Assembly (NCBI RefSeq): GCF_000987955.1 | Contig: NZ_LAZU01000036.1 | Span: 1-64,000 of the forward strand | DNA from: Paenibacillus sp. DMB20 | GTDB lineage: Bacteria; Bacillota; Bacilli; Paenibacillales; Paenibacillaceae | Reading direction: 5' to 3' | DNA: 64,000 nucleotides | In this document: piece by piece, positions 28,335 through 37,669 of the stretch | Layout of the letters: every line of letters begins with the position of its first letter | How positions within the stretch are numbered: position 1 is the stretch's first letter | Translations under genes and position numbers: made by a program | The notes under the pieces: model-generated | Databases searched by the model: none | Seen by the model: only the letters and a program-made list of their open reading frames with translations | What the model was told of the DNA's origin: nothing

Positions 28335-29009
28335 GTGGGCAAGGACCTGTTATATATCGAGGATGACCGCGAAATCGGCGGATGGGTAAGCGAATTTTTA
28401 AAGGACAAAGGGTACGGGGTGACCTGGCTGACGGGCGGGGAAAAAGCGGTGGAAGCCGCGGCAGACTGCAGTCTGGCCATTCTGGACGTCATGCTGCCCG
28501 GACTTGACGGCTTTACGGTCGGGCATCGTCTGAAGCGGGCTTATCCCGGACTCCCCATCTTGATGCTGTCCGCCCGGACGTCCATCGACGACAAGCTGGA
28601 GGGGCTGCAGTTTGCGGATGATTACTTGACCAAGCCGTTTCATCCGGACGAGCTGGCCGCGAGGGTGGAAGTGCTGCTGCGGCGGTCGGCCGCTGTTGTC
28701 GCCGAGCCGGTTGTTCTTAAGCATCTGACGGTTTACGAGGACGAGAACCGGGTGGTCAACGGCGAAACGGGGGAAGAATTGGTGTTGACCGGCAAGCAGT
28801 TTCAAATTTTCATGTACTTGTTCCGACATCAGGGCCGGGTGATGACCAAAGAGCAGATCTATGAAGCGGTCTGGGGCGAGTCCTACATCGAAGGGGACAA
28901 AACGCTGATGGTGCACATCCGCTATCTGCGCGAGAAGCTGGAGAAGAATCCCGCGTCGCCTGAAATCATCGAAACCGTCCGCGGTTTGGGCTACCGGGTG
29001 AGGGCATGA
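28335..29009 (+). CDS. OmpR-family response regulator
   Basis: About 225 residues from GTG 28335, chosen for the GGAAGGG site six bases upstream; an ATG at 28299 is possible but lies only about ten bases from the putative -10 (TATAAT 28284-28289). Receiver: LLYIEDDREIGG, phosphoacceptor Asp in LAILDVMLPGLDGF, KPFHPDEL. C-terminal winged helix: LTGKQFQIFMYLFRHQGRVMTKEQIYEAVWG and TLMVHIRYLREKLE. The stop overlaps the kinase start (ATGA, 29006-29009). Likely controls the ABC exporter genes downstream. Confidence 0.92.
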   Translation: MGKDLLYIEDDREIGGWVSEFLKDKGYGVTWLTGGEKAVEAAADCSLAILDVMLPGLDGFTVGHRLKRAYPGLPILMLSARTSIDDKLEGLQFADDYLTKPFHPDELAARVEVLLRRSAAVVAEPVVLKHLTVYEDENRVVNGETGEELVLTGKQFQIFMYLFRHQGRVMTKEQIYEAVWGESYIEGDKTLMVHIRYLREKLEKNPASPEIIETVRGLGYRVRA

Positions 29010-30400
29010 GGGTAAAGAGAACATGGAGAGGAGGGAAGGTGCGGTTCCGTAATTCGCTTACCTCCAGGTATTTGCTGATTGTTCTGATTGCGATGATATT
29101 TATGCCGATTGTGTTTCCTTTGGCTGCGGGGTTTTACTGGTTTGTGAACGACCAGCTGCGGATAACGGCCCCCTCCGTGAAATATCCCAGCGGCGAACTG
29201 CTTGAAAGCAAGTGGCATAAGGAGGCCGCCTCCTTGTCCGGAATGAAGCCCGATATGATTAACGAACGCCTGCAGCGGTTTAAACGGGAATACCCCGAAA
29301 CGTCGATATTTTGGGTGGACGGGGAGAACCGGACCCGGCTCAAGCTGCCGGAAAATTTAGAGGTGCCTGAGCAATGGTCGGCACTTCGCACCGTGGCGTT
29401 TATGAAAAATTCAATTGACTCTGACCCGTTCACGGTGGTCGCTTATATCGGGGGCAAGGAGCTCGCGGGGCAGGGGTTCATGGTGCTCCAGCTTCCAAGG
29501 AGCTTCCTGAACAATCCGGATGAAATCACAAGCGAAGCCACGATCTTCACTTTGTTTCTTGTCGCCATGCTGTTGTCCTTCATTCTGGTTTCCTGGCTGT
29601 TCTTCGCCCGGATCCGGAAGCGGCTGCTGCATTTGCGGGAAGCGATGACCTCACCTGGGGCGAACGGCATTCCGGAACTTGTCGTCCTTCGAAAGCCGGA
29701 TGAAATCGGCCAGCTGGAGGCGGCTTACAACGATATGGTTGCCCAGCTGGAGGATGGAAAGCGACGCGAGAAAGAAGAAGAAGAACTTCGCAAATCTCTC
29801 ATTTCCAGTCTTTCGCATGACCTTAGAACACCGCTAACGGTTATCCGCAGTCACATCTTCTCGCTGGAGCATGAGCCGTTGACGGAGAAAGGCAAGGCGT
29901 CCCTGGCGCTCATGGAATCGAAAATCGGCGATCTGGGCGGGTTGATCGACAATCTGTTGTCCTACAGCTTGCTTACAAGCGGCCGTGTTCAGCTGGCACT
30001 CGAACCGAGGGACGTATCCAGGCTGGTAAGGGAAAGCGCAGCCGCCTGGTACGCGGTGTGGGAGAAGGAAGGCATCGAGGCGGACATCGATTTGGGCGAC
30101 GAGCCGCTCGTCTGGATGGTGGATGAGCTCTGGTTCAAGCGGATTCTGGACAACCTGTTCCAGAATGTTGTCCGCCACGCGAAGTCCGGCGGGTATATCG
30201 GCATCCATAGGGGTGAGTTCCAGGGTAATGGCCCTGCGCTTGTCATTTCGGACAAGGGACCCGGCATGGAAGGGGGAACGTCCGCCAAAGGGGCCGGAAT
30301 CGGATTGGCCGTGGTCGACGTTTTGACAAAGGAAATGGGGATTCGGTATTCGGTGGATACTTCGGCGGAAGGGACGTTTATTACGCTGTCCGCGAAATAA
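29006..30400 (+). CDS. Sensor histidine kinase
   Basis: 464 residues. Membrane segments near 21-43 and 178-200 flank an extracytoplasmic domain of about 130 residues. HAMP region with FARIRKRLLHLREAM. Phosphoacceptor H box SSLSHDLRTPLTVIRSH, N box LDNLFQNVVRHAK, G boxes ISDKGPGMEGG and GAGIGLAVVDVLTKEMG. Translationally coupled to the response regulator. With the ABC genes downstream it resembles the kinase/regulator pairs that sense cell-wall-active peptides, but unlike BceS it has a sizeable external domain. Confidence 0.92.
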   Translation: MRVKRTWRGGKVRFRNSLTSRYLLIVLIAMIFMPIVFPLAAGFYWFVNDQLRITAPSVKYPSGELLESKWHKEAASLSGMKPDMINERLQRFKREYPETSIFWVDGENRTRLKLPENLEVPEQWSALRTVAFMKNSIDSDPFTVVAYIGGKELAGQGFMVLQLPRSFLNNPDEITSEATIFTLFLVAMLLSFILVSWLFFARIRKRLLHLREAMTSPGANGIPELVVLRKPDEIGQLEAAYNDMVAQLEDGKRREKEEEELRKSLISSLSHDLRTPLTVIRSHIFSLEHEPLTEKGKASLALMESKIGDLGGLIDNLLSYSLLTSGRVQLALEPRDVSRLVRESAAAWYAVWEKEGIEADIDLGDEPLVWMVDELWFKRILDNLFQNVVRHAKSGGYIGIHRGEFQGNGPALVISDKGPGMEGGTSAKGAGIGLAVVDVLTKEMGIRYSVDTSAEGTFITLSAK

Positions 30401-30495
30401 CATTCGGCGCGGGTCCGTCTCTTAACCATTTTTTAAACTTCGGGCAGACCGGGATTTAACCTTCGGGGTCTATAGTGGATTCCGAGGTGATGATC

Positions 30496-31410
30496 GTGTC
30501 TGAATTAGTCATTCAAACAAAAGGGCTGTATAAACTGTACCGCAAGCGCGCAGCCGTTGAAAATGTGAATCTTGAAATTGCAAGAGGGGATATCTACGGC
30601 TTCCTGGGACCGAACGGAGCCGGCAAAACGACGACGATCCGGATGCTGCTGGGCTTGGTGAAGCCGACCCGCGGCTCGATCCATTTGTTCGGCAAGGATT
30701 TGACGAAGGAGAAAATGAATATTTTGCGCCGGACGGGCTCTCTGGTCGAATATCCGTCCTATTACGGGCATTTGACGGCCGTTGAAAACTTGGAGGCGCT
30801 GCGCCGGATCATCGGGGTTCCGAAATCGAGGATCGCCGAAGTGCTGGACATTGTTTCCCTGACCAAAGAGGCCAAGCGCCCGGTCAAGGGATATTCGCTG
30901 GGCATGAAGCAGCGGCTTGGCATCGCGGCGGCGCTCCTCGGCAATCCCGAGCTGCTGATCCTGGACGAGCCGACGAACGGTCTTGACCCTTCCGGCATTC
31001 ACGAAATCCGGGAGCTGATCAAAAATATGCCGAAACAGCACGGCATTACCGTGCTGGTATCCAGCCACCTGCTGAGCGAGGTGGAGCAGATGGCCGGCAA
31101 GGTCGGCATTATCCGCGAAGGGCAGCTCGTGTTTCAGGACACGATTGACCGTCTCGTCTCCCAATCGTCCGGAGGATTCCGCCTTGCCGTATCCGAACCG
31201 GAAACAGCGCTGCACCTGGCGCTTGATCTTGGCTGTGACGGCAGATTGCGGAATGAAGTGCTGGAGTTTGAGCCGATGCAGGACGCCCAGGTTGCGCTGC
31301 TCGTTAAGAGACTGGTGCAGAATGAGCACATGGTCTACCGCGTCGAGGAGAAGCGGAAATCGCTTGAAGACATCTTCATGGAGATCGTCGGGAAGGGGAA
31401 CAGCTTATGA
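30496..31410 (+). CDS. ABC exporter ATPase (bacitracin/lantibiotic-resistance type)
   Basis: About 304 residues. Walker A GPNGAGKTTTIRM, Q-loop region, signature YSLGMKQRLGIAAALLG, Walker B LLILDEPTNGLD and a switch His in VLVSSHLLSEVEQM. Start GTG 30496 is favoured by GAGGTGAT just upstream; ATG 30490 and GTG 30475 are in frame. BcrA-like family. Ends four bases inside the first permease gene. Operon order regulator-kinase-ATPase-permease-permease matches the immunity/resistance exporters for lantibiotics and bacitracin. Confidence 0.92.
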   Translation: MSELVIQTKGLYKLYRKRAAVENVNLEIARGDIYGFLGPNGAGKTTTIRMLLGLVKPTRGSIHLFGKDLTKEKMNILRRTGSLVEYPSYYGHLTAVENLEALRRIIGVPKSRIAEVLDIVSLTKEAKRPVKGYSLGMKQRLGIAAALLGNPELLILDEPTNGLDPSGIHEIRELIKNMPKQHGITVLVSSHLLSEVEQMAGKVGIIREGQLVFQDTIDRLVSQSSGGFRLAVSEPETALHLALDLGCDGRLRNEVLEFEPMQDAQVALLVKRLVQNEHMVYRVEEKRKSLEDIFMEIVGKGNSL

Positions 31411-32123
31411 TGGCCCGCGCATTGTCCGCCGACTTTCTGAAAATCCGCGGCAAAGGCATCTGGCTGCTCGCGGTGATTGCCCCGATAGGTCTGGTTGCCA
31501 TGCAGGCTCTCAACTTTGGGCTCCGATATGACTATCTGATGAAGATCTACGCGGCCGATCCATGGGGGGGCTTGCTTGAAAACATCCTGATGTTCGTGCC
31601 GATTGCGATTTATCTAGGAATCACGCTTGTCTGCTCCCTGATGGCGAACGTGGAGCACCAGCTGAGCTCGTGGAAACAGCTGCTGGCTCTTCCAATTACA
31701 AGATCGGCCGTTTTCAGCGCCAAATTTGTGCTGGTTTTTATGATTTTGTGCGTATCCTGTTTGCTGCTGTCCCTCGGAACGGTCGTTCTCGGGTTGGCCC
31801 TTGGCATGGGTCAGGAGAACATGCCTTACGGAGACATCCTGCGGCTTGGCTTCGCCCCGTTCATGGGGACGATCCCGCTGCTTGGATTTCAGCTGTGGCT
31901 GTCGCTGACAAGCAAAAATCAGGGCATCCCTGTCAGCATCGGCGTAACGGCTTCCGTCGTCTCGCTGTTTGCCCTTAAGTTTCCGGACTATATGCCGTTG
32001 AAATGGCCGCTGCTTGCCTATTTGGGCCCTGGTCAGACGAAAATCATCGGAGCGGGTTTGCTTTTGGGGGCAGTCATCGCGCTTGCCGGTTTAATCCATT
32101 TCAACCGAAAGGATGTGGATTAA
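31407..32123 (+). CDS. ABC exporter permease 1 (lantibiotic-immunity type)
   Basis: 238 residues with about six membrane helices, ABC-2 superfamily. N-terminal ADFLKIRGKGIWLLAVIAPIG and the SWKQLLALPITRSAVFSAKF segment are the characteristic cytoplasmic region of EpiE/SpaE-like immunity permeases. Overlaps the ATPase gene by four bases. The second permease gene begins within a few bases of its stop. Peptide specificity not predictable. Confidence 0.87.
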   Translation: MMARALSADFLKIRGKGIWLLAVIAPIGLVAMQALNFGLRYDYLMKIYAADPWGGLLENILMFVPIAIYLGITLVCSLMANVEHQLSSWKQLLALPITRSAVFSAKFVLVFMILCVSCLLLSLGTVVLGLALGMGQENMPYGDILRLGFAPFMGTIPLLGFQLWLSLTSKNQGIPVSIGVTASVVSLFALKFPDYMPLKWPLLAYLGPGQTKIIGAGLLLGAVIALAGLIHFNRKDVD

Positions 32124-32124
32124 G

Positions 32125-32859
32125 ATGGCAGCTTATTTTAAAGCAATGTCCTCCGAATGGCTGAAGCTGTCCAGGTCCAGAATATGGCTGCAGGTGCTTT
32201 TAAGCCCCGTGCTCGCGCTTGCCATCGGCATATTGAGCGGAAATCCCGGCAGCCAGTTGCCTTGGCATGTTCTCGTCGGGACGATGGCCAGCATGCATGC
32301 GCTGTTGTTCCTGCCGATATTGACGGGGGTATTCGGGGCGATGGTCTGCCGTTATGAGCATTTGGGCGGCGGATGGAAGCAACTGCTTGTGACGCCGGTC
32401 AGCCGCGGCGCGGTATATTGCGCCAAGCTGTCCGTGGTAGCCGTACTGATGGGTGCGGTTCAGCTGCTATTTCTAGGTGCGGTCTTCGCAGCAGGTTGGC
32501 ATCACGGCGTTCAGGCGCCTGTTCCGTGGGAGATGATCGCCACCAGCCTGCTGGGGGGATGGGCGGCCTGCCTGCCGCTTGCGGCGCTGCAGTTGTTCGT
32601 GTCCACCGCGTGGAGCAGCTTTGCCGCCCCGCTGGCACTCAACGTCATATTCACGATTCCGAATATGCTTATAGCGAATTCGCAAACCTACGGGCCGTAT
32701 TATCCATGGACGCAGCCTCTTTTGGCGATGGCTCCTTCGACCGAGAATGACTTCGGCGCCTTTCTCGTGCCGTTCGAGACGCTGATGCTGGTCGTGATTG
32801 GGGGCTTCCTCCTGTTTTTTGTATCGGGAATGATCTATTTTCAGCGTAAGGAAGTATAG
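32125..32859 (+). CDS. ABC exporter permease 2 (lantibiotic-immunity type)
   Basis: 244 residues, six membrane helices, homologous in plan to the preceding permease: KAMSSEWLKLSRSRIWLQVLL at the N-terminus and GGGWKQLLVTPVSRGAVYCAKL in the same position. Start ATG 32125 preferred because AAAGGA lies ten bases upstream; ATG 32113 touches the ribosome site. The two permeases probably form a heterodimer with the BcrA-like ATPase. Last gene of the unit, followed by a bidirectional terminator. Confidence 0.87.
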   Translation: MAAYFKAMSSEWLKLSRSRIWLQVLLSPVLALAIGILSGNPGSQLPWHVLVGTMASMHALLFLPILTGVFGAMVCRYEHLGGGWKQLLVTPVSRGAVYCAKLSVVAVLMGAVQLLFLGAVFAAGWHHGVQAPVPWEMIATSLLGGWAACLPLAALQLFVSTAWSSFAAPLALNVIFTIPNMLIANSQTYGPYYPWTQPLLAMAPSTENDFGAFLVPFETLMLVVIGGFLLFFVSGMIYFQRKEV

Positions 32860-32964
32860 GCTTCATGGGAGAATCAACAGCAGGATAAATAGCTTCAGGT
32901 TGATCGTGCTATACAAAGAAAATGCCGGCATGCGGGGGAATCCGTTGGCGGCCATAAAATTAGA

Positions 32965-33010
32965 AAGGGGCAGCCCTTAAGTAGAGTGATCTACTCGAGG
33001 GCTGCCCCTT
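32965..33010. terminator. Bidirectional terminator between exporter operon and GH13 gene
   Basis: AAGGGGCAGCCCT (32965-32977) and AGGGCTGCCCCTT (32998-33010) form a perfect 13-bp stem with an inner GTAGA/TCTAC hairpin. It separates the plus-strand exporter operon from the convergent minus-strand GH13 gene. T runs are short, so efficiency is uncertain. Confidence 0.75.
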
Positions 33011-33040
33011 GGTGTTAACCGGATCGGTCGTTTGGCCTTC

Positions 33041-34793
33041 TTAGTCCTGAACCGCCTTTAGTATGGCAAAACCGTATGCCGGCAGGTTCACGCTGAGCTC
33101 GCCTTTTTTGGTCCGTACCGTTTCGCCGGTCCATAGATGGGTCCACTCCCGTTCCTCGGCCGGAACGGTGATCGATTGGGAAACCTTGTCGTTGTTGACG
33201 AGCACGATAATGCGTTCATGATCGTCCTCGCGAAGATAGGCCAGCTTGCCTCCGTTATGCTCCGCGGTCAAAAGCTGGAAGAAGCCCGTGCGCAGAGCGG
33301 TATGGCCTTTGCGCAGCCGGATCAGCTTCTGGTAGAAGGTAAAGAGGTCTTTATCCTGTTTATTCTCGTCCCATTCCATGCATTTCCGGCAGCCGGGGTC
33401 ATGTCCCCCGTCCATGCCGATCTCGTCGCCGTAGTAAATGCAAGGCGTTCCGGAATAGGTGAACTGGAACAGAGCCGCCAGCTTCATCAGGCGCTTGTCG
33501 CCTTTCGCCTGCGTAAGGAGGCGGGCCGTATCGTGACTGTCCAGCAGGTTGAAGGCCACATCGCTCGCTTGGCGCGGATAGCCGGCCAGCTGTTTGCCGA
33601 GCATAAAGGAGAACTGTTCGGCATCGACCGTACGGTTGATGAAGAAGTCGAGCACGGCATTGGTGAACGGGTAGTTCATGACCGCGTCGAACTGGTCGCC
33701 TTCAAGCCAGATGGACGATTCGTGCCAAACCTCGCCGAGGATGTAGGCGTCCGGCTTGGCTTTTTTTTACGACCTGGCGGAACTCGCGCCAGAATTGATG
33801 GCTGACCTCGTTGGCCACGTCCAGGCGCCAGCCGTCGATGCCGGTTTCCTTAATCCAGTATTCCGCGGCTTTCAGGAGATATTCTTTTACCTCCGGGTTC
33901 TCGGTGTTCAGCTTCGGCATCAAGGGCTCAAACGCAAAGGTGTCGTAAGTCGGAATGCCGTCCACGACTTCCAGGGGAAGGGAGCGGACATGGAACCAGT
34001 CTTTGTACTTGGAATTTTCCCCGTTCTTCTGTACGTCCACAAAAGGAGCGAAGGTCCGGCCGGAGTGGTTGAACACCGCATCAAGCAGGACGCGGATGCC
34101 GCGTTCGTGGCACAGGTCCACCAGCTTTTTCAGCGTGTCCTTGTCACCGAACTGCGGGTCGAGCATCATGTAATCTTCGGTGTCGTATTTGTGGTTTGTT
34201 GTTGCCTTGAACAGCGGCGTAAAATAGATGGCGTTGATGCCGAGCTCGCTTAGGTAGTCGAGATGATCGATCACGCCCTGAAGGTCGCCTCCGAAAAAGT
34301 TGGCCGGCGTCGGCTCCGTGCTTCCCCAAGGAAGTGCTCCTTTCGGATCGTTGCTTGGATCGCCGTTGGCGAAGCGTTCCGGGAATATTTGATAGAATAC
34401 CGCATCCTTTACCCATTCCGGGGTTTCGAATACATCGACCGGGTTGATGAACGGATACTCGAACAGACGGTCCGGATTTGCCGGCGGCTCGGTCTGGAAG
34501 CCGTATTCCGTCATCCAACGCTTCTCGCGGCCCTGCTGCAGCAGGAATCCGTATTTCAGGCGGCGGTACGGCGGCCGGGCTTCACACTCCCAGTAATCGA
34601 ACAGCTCGTCGGAAGACAGCTTGTACATCGGTATGTACTCCATCGTCCCCTCCCAGAGGTATTTATCGCCCGCAAGGACGAAGACCTCGGTCATGTCGTC
34701 CTTTTTCGTGCGGATTCGGATATGGACGGTGCGGCCGTCGTAGGCGTAGGACCAGTTTTTGCGGGGACGGTGGTAAATGGCTTCAAGAAACAT
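33041..34793 (-). CDS. Neopullulanase/cyclomaltodextrinase-type GH13 (frameshift at 33761-33768)
   Basis: About 583 residues repaired, no signal peptide, so cytoplasmic. The N-terminal CBM34-like domain (MFLEAIYHRPRKNWSYAYDG...) is the hallmark of GH13_20 enzymes that act on maltodextrins, cyclodextrins and pullulan. Catalytic motifs: DAVFNHSG (I), GWRLDVANE with nucleophile Asp (II), GEVWHESS with Glu (III), LLDSHDTAR (IV). The T8 run at 33761-33768 is one base too long; repair restores VVKKAKPDAYILGEVWHE. Start ATG 34793 with AAGGAGGA upstream. Monocistronic between two terminators. Confidence 0.9.
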
Positions 34794-34816
34794 GGATTAG
34801 TCCTCCTTAGAGATAA

Positions 34817-34865
34817 AATAAAAAAGGTACACCCTGACTAAGTATTAGCCGAGGTTGTACCTTTT
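34817..34865 (-). terminator. Intrinsic terminator of the CoA-disulfide reductase gene
   Basis: On the minus strand AAAAGGTACAACCT pairs with AGGGTGTACCTTTT (34822-34835 / 34852-34865, one mismatch) and runs into TTTTTTATTTTA. It lies behind the reductase-rhodanese gene and before the GH13 gene. Confidence 0.85.
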
Positions 34866-35012
34866 AAAAGATAACATTGCCTTTAAATTATCGATTTCTT
34901 GCATCAGCAAGCCGAGGATGTTGTCCGGGGCCCTGATATTTGTAAATATACCACGGCTTATTGCGGGAGACAAGTGCCTTCTGGCGATGACAACCCGCGT
35001 TTTCGGTTTATT

Positions 35013-36662
35013 TTACTGCCGGAACACGGAGGAGTAAGTCTTCCAGCCGCCGTCGAGGTTTTTCGAGGCAAAGCCGTTCTCGGCCAAGATCCGGGATGCC
35101 AGGTATCCTCGGAGTCCGACTTGGCAGGTAACGTAGACGGTTTCGTTCTTAGGCAGTTCCTTCAGCCGGCTGCGCAGGTCGTTCAGCGGAATGTTGACGG
35201 AGCCTTCGATATAACCGGCCTTTCGTTCTCCCGGCTCGCGGACGTCGATCAGGGTTGCGCCCCTCTTCACCAGCTCGTCGATCTCATGCCACTGAACGGT
35301 CTCGACCTTGCCCTCCATGATGTTGGAAGCGACATAACCTGCATAGTTGACCGGATCTTTGGCGGAAGAGTATGGTGGAGCATAGGAGAGTTCCACCTCG
35401 GTCAGATCAAATACGTCAAGGTTTCCTTTAATCGCCGTGGCAATGACGTCAATCCGTTTGTCGACCCCGTCTTTGCCGACCGCCTGAGCGCCGTAGATTT
35501 GTCCCGTTTCCGGGTGAAACAGCAGCTTCAGGGAAATCGGATACGCCCCGGGGTAGTAACCGGCATGCGAACCGGGGTGAATGTGAACAGCCCGGTATGG
35601 GATGTTCAGCTGCTTAAGCCGTTTTTCATTGCTTCCGGTCGCGGCAACCGTCAGGTCGAAGACCTTGGCGATGGATGTGCCGAGCGTGCCTTTGTAGGAT
35701 ATGTTCTTGCCGTAAATGTGATCCGCTACCATGCGGCCTTGGCGATTTGCCGGACCGGCCAGCGGGATCATGCTGGCGCTTTGGTGGATGTAATCGGTCA
35801 CTTCCACCGCGTCGCCGATGGCGTAAATGCTTTTATCGCTCGTCTGCATGAATTCATTGACCTTGATGCCGCCGCGATCTCCAACCTCCAGCCCGGCACC
35901 GACAGCCAGCCCGTTTTCCGGGCGCACCCCGATGGACAGGATGATCATGTCCGCCGCTACTTTTTTACCGCTGGACAGCTCGATGCTTTTGCCCTGATCA
36001 TGCAGCGCTTTGACGCCATCTTCGAGAATGAGGGTTACTCCCTTTTCCCTCAGATGGGTATGGACGACAGAGGCCATTTCGTAATCAAGGGGCGCCATCA
36101 CCTGGTTGGCCATTTCAATAATGGTCACCTTAACGCCGCGGTCCGCCAGGTTTTCGGCCATCTCAAGCCCGATAAATCCGCCGCCCACCACAACGGCCTT
36201 CGCAGGATTTTGTTCGTCGACAAACGTCTTGATCCGGTCCGTATCCGGGATGTTGCGCAGGGTGAACACGTCACGTGCTTCGGACAGACCGGGAATATTC
36301 GGCACGATCGGCTTGGCCCCGGGGGAGAGAATGAGGTAGTCATAACTTTCCTCATACGTTTCCCCTGTAACCAAATTACGGATCGACAAGGTTTTGTCCT
36401 CGCGCTGAATGGAGACGGCCTCGCTGAGATTGCGGATATCGAGGTTGAATCGTTTGCTCATCCCCTCGACGGTCTGCACCATCAGCTTTCCGCGTTCCTG
36501 GATGGTCTCACCTATATAATAGGGCAGCCCGCAGTTGGCAAAAGAAATATATTCACCGCGTTCCACCAGCACGATCGTCGAACTCTCGTCCAATCTCCGC
36601 AGCCGCGCCGCCGCTGAGGCGCCTCCGGCCACGCCGCCGACAATAACGATTTTCTTGGTCAT
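35013..36662 (-). CDS. CoA-disulfide/persulfide reductase with C-terminal rhodanese domain
   Basis: 549 residues. Residues 1 to about 440 are a pyridine-nucleotide-disulfide reductase of the CoADR/Npsr type: FAD motif IVIVGGVAGGASAAARLRRL, redox Cys in ISFANCGLPYYIG (about residue 42), NAD motif VVVGGGFIGLEMAENL, and IYAIGDAVE for FAD. Residues about 460-549 form a rhodanese domain with active-site Cys in VYVTCQVGLRGY. Such fusions reduce CoA- or other persulfides and polysulfide with NADH. A CstR-type operator at 36701-36716 lies 39 bp upstream, tying it to the sulfur locus transcribed the other way. Start ATG 36662 with GGAGGA upstream. Confidence 0.92.
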   Translation of the reverse strand: MTKKIVIVGGVAGGASAAARLRRLDESSTIVLVERGEYISFANCGLPYYIGETIQERGKLMVQTVEGMSKRFNLDIRNLSEAVSIQREDKTLSIRNLVTGETYEESYDYLILSPGAKPIVPNIPGLSEARDVFTLRNIPDTDRIKTFVDEQNPAKAVVVGGGFIGLEMAENLADRGVKVTIIEMANQVMAPLDYEMASVVHTHLREKGVTLILEDGVKALHDQGKSIELSSGKKVAADMIILSIGVRPENGLAVGAGLEVGDRGGIKVNEFMQTSDKSIYAIGDAVEVTDYIHQSASMIPLAGPANRQGRMVADHIYGKNISYKGTLGTSIAKVFDLTVAATGSNEKRLKQLNIPYRAVHIHPGSHAGYYPGAYPISLKLLFHPETGQIYGAQAVGKDGVDKRIDVIATAIKGNLDVFDLTEVELSYAPPYSSAKDPVNYAGYVASNIMEGKVETVQWHEIDELVKRGATLIDVREPGERKAGYIEGSVNIPLNDLRSRLKELPKNETVYVTCQVGLRGYLASRILAENGFASKNLDGGWKTYSSVFRQ

Positions 36663-37015
36663 TATGGGTTCCTCCTCTGGTTGATTTGGATCAATATAAC
36701 ATACCTATGGGGGTATAATAACATATTGGACGGAAAAAGAAAGTGACAAATATCCGAACGAAAAAAGATCATCTGACGAGCGTCAAAGATGATCTCTTTC
36801 TTGGGCATGGGGAAGAGATGCCGGAATTCGGCCATACTATAATTCGTACGGTCATTCTACGAAAGAGGGATTTCAAAGGTCCGCTCTTAGAAAGATATAT
36901 TCCGAAACTTGACCTCATACCCTTAGGGGTATAAAATAAGGCGTGTAATAGGTTTAATAAGAGTTCCAAAAGCCGGCTTGTCCTATATAATCAATGTTGA
37001 CGGGAGGGAAACATA
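36663..37015. promoter_or_regulatory. Divergent control region with two CstR-type operators
   Basis: A 353-bp stretch without a convincing gene. Operators: ATACCTATGGGGGTAT (36701-36716) before the reductase gene and ATACCCTTAGGGGTAT (36917-36932) before cstR. The latter sits in the spacer of a clear promoter, -35 TTGACC (36909-36914), 17 bp, -10 TAAAAT (36932-36937). GATCATCTGACG / CGTC-AA-AGATGATC (36767-36794) forms a hairpin followed by TCTTTCTT and may separate the two transcription units. Confidence 0.7.
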
Positions 37016-37276
37016 GTGGACTACAACGATCAGATGAAAAACCGGGTGAAGCGCATCGAAGGGCAGCTGCGCGGCATTCTCAAAATGATGGAAGAAAACA
37101 AGGACTGCAAGGATGTCATCACCCAACTTTCCGCCGCTAGGACCGCGATCGACCGGACCATCGGCGTCGTCGTCAGCTCAAATCTCGTGAAATGCGTCCG
37201 CCAAGCGGAAGAGAATGGGCAAAACACGGAAGAGCTTGTCCTTGAGGCGGTCAACCTGCTGGTAAAAAGCAGATAA
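37016..37276 (+). CDS. cstR: Persulfide-sensing CsoR-family repressor CstR
   Basis: 86-residue all-helical repressor of the CsoR/FrmR/RcnR family. The two cysteines are exactly at the CstR positions, Cys31 (ENKDCKDV) and Cys60 (NLVKCVRQ). The residue before the second site that is His in copper-binding CsoR is Asn56/Leu57 here, which points to persulfide sensing rather than copper. Family knowledge: Cys31 and Cys60 form inter-subunit tri- or tetrasulfide links that release DNA. Start GTG 37016 with GGGAGGG upstream. Five ATACCC..GGGTAT operators lie in and around the locus, one over its own promoter. Confidence 0.92.
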   Translation: MDYNDQMKNRVKRIEGQLRGILKMMEENKDCKDVITQLSAARTAIDRTIGVVVSSNLVKCVRQAEENGQNTEELVLEAVNLLVKSR

Positions 37277-37287
37277 TAACAGAAGGG

Positions 37288-37330
37288 TTGACACCCCTTT
37301 CTGCATCCAATATTATACCCATGGGGGTAA
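37288..37330 (+). promoter_or_regulatory. Promoter with CstR-type operator before tusA
   Basis: -35 TTGACA (37288-37293), 17-bp spacer, -10 TATTAT (37311-37316). The operator ATACCCATGGGGGTAA (37315-37330) overlaps the -10 and the start-site region, the expected geometry for repression. Confidence 0.78.
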
Positions 37331-37362
37331 TTTCAAACCTATATACGGATAAGGAGGAATTC

Positions 37363-37593
37363 ATGATGAACGCAGATAAAATCCTGGATGCCAAAGGACT
37401 TGCATGTCCCATGCCGATCATGAAAACGAAGAAGGCGATGAACGAATTGGAAACCGGGCAGGTGCTCGAGATTCATACTACGGATCAAGGTGCGAAAAAC
37501 GATCTTTCCGCATGGGCTAAATCTAGCGGTCACGAATTGCTTGGGCACCAAGAGGAAGAGGATATACTCAAACTTTGGATTAAGAAAGGCTAA
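37363..37593 (+). CDS. TusA-family sulfur carrier
   Basis: About 76 residues. TusA/SirA fold with the sulfur-carrying Cys in the CPxP motif, LDAKGLACPMPIMKTKKAM. The tail LKLWIKKG is shared with the second TusA at 40405. Accepts persulfide sulfur from rhodanese or DsrE partners in the cytoplasm. Start ATG 37363 (or 37366) behind AAGGAGG (37351-37357). First gene of the plus-strand sulfur operon after cstR. Confidence 0.9.
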   Translation: MMNADKILDAKGLACPMPIMKTKKAMNELETGQVLEIHTTDQGAKNDLSAWAKSSGHELLGHQEEEDILKLWIKKG

Positions 37594-37611
37594 ATTTTTT
37601 TAAAATTCGAT

Positions 37612-37627
37612 ATACCCCAAGGGGTAA
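37612..37627. promoter_or_regulatory. CstR-type operator before dsrE-like gene
   Basis: ATACCCCAAGGGGTAA, a near-perfect palindrome, 19 bp behind the tusA stop and about 45 bp before the DsrE-family start. Matches the other four operators of the locus. Confidence 0.75.
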
Positions 37628-37669
37628 TTAGAGGGAAGGAATAACCAATCAATAGGGGGAATCCATAAC

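Noticed and set aside
34899..36617. 572-codon plus-strand frame over the reductase-rhodanese gene
   Set aside because: Antisense shadow of a gene with clear FAD, NAD and rhodanese motifs.
36743..36934. 63-codon plus-strand frame in the cstR control region
   Set aside because: It runs through a hairpin, a promoter and an operator and ends at the operator; no ribosome site or homologue known.
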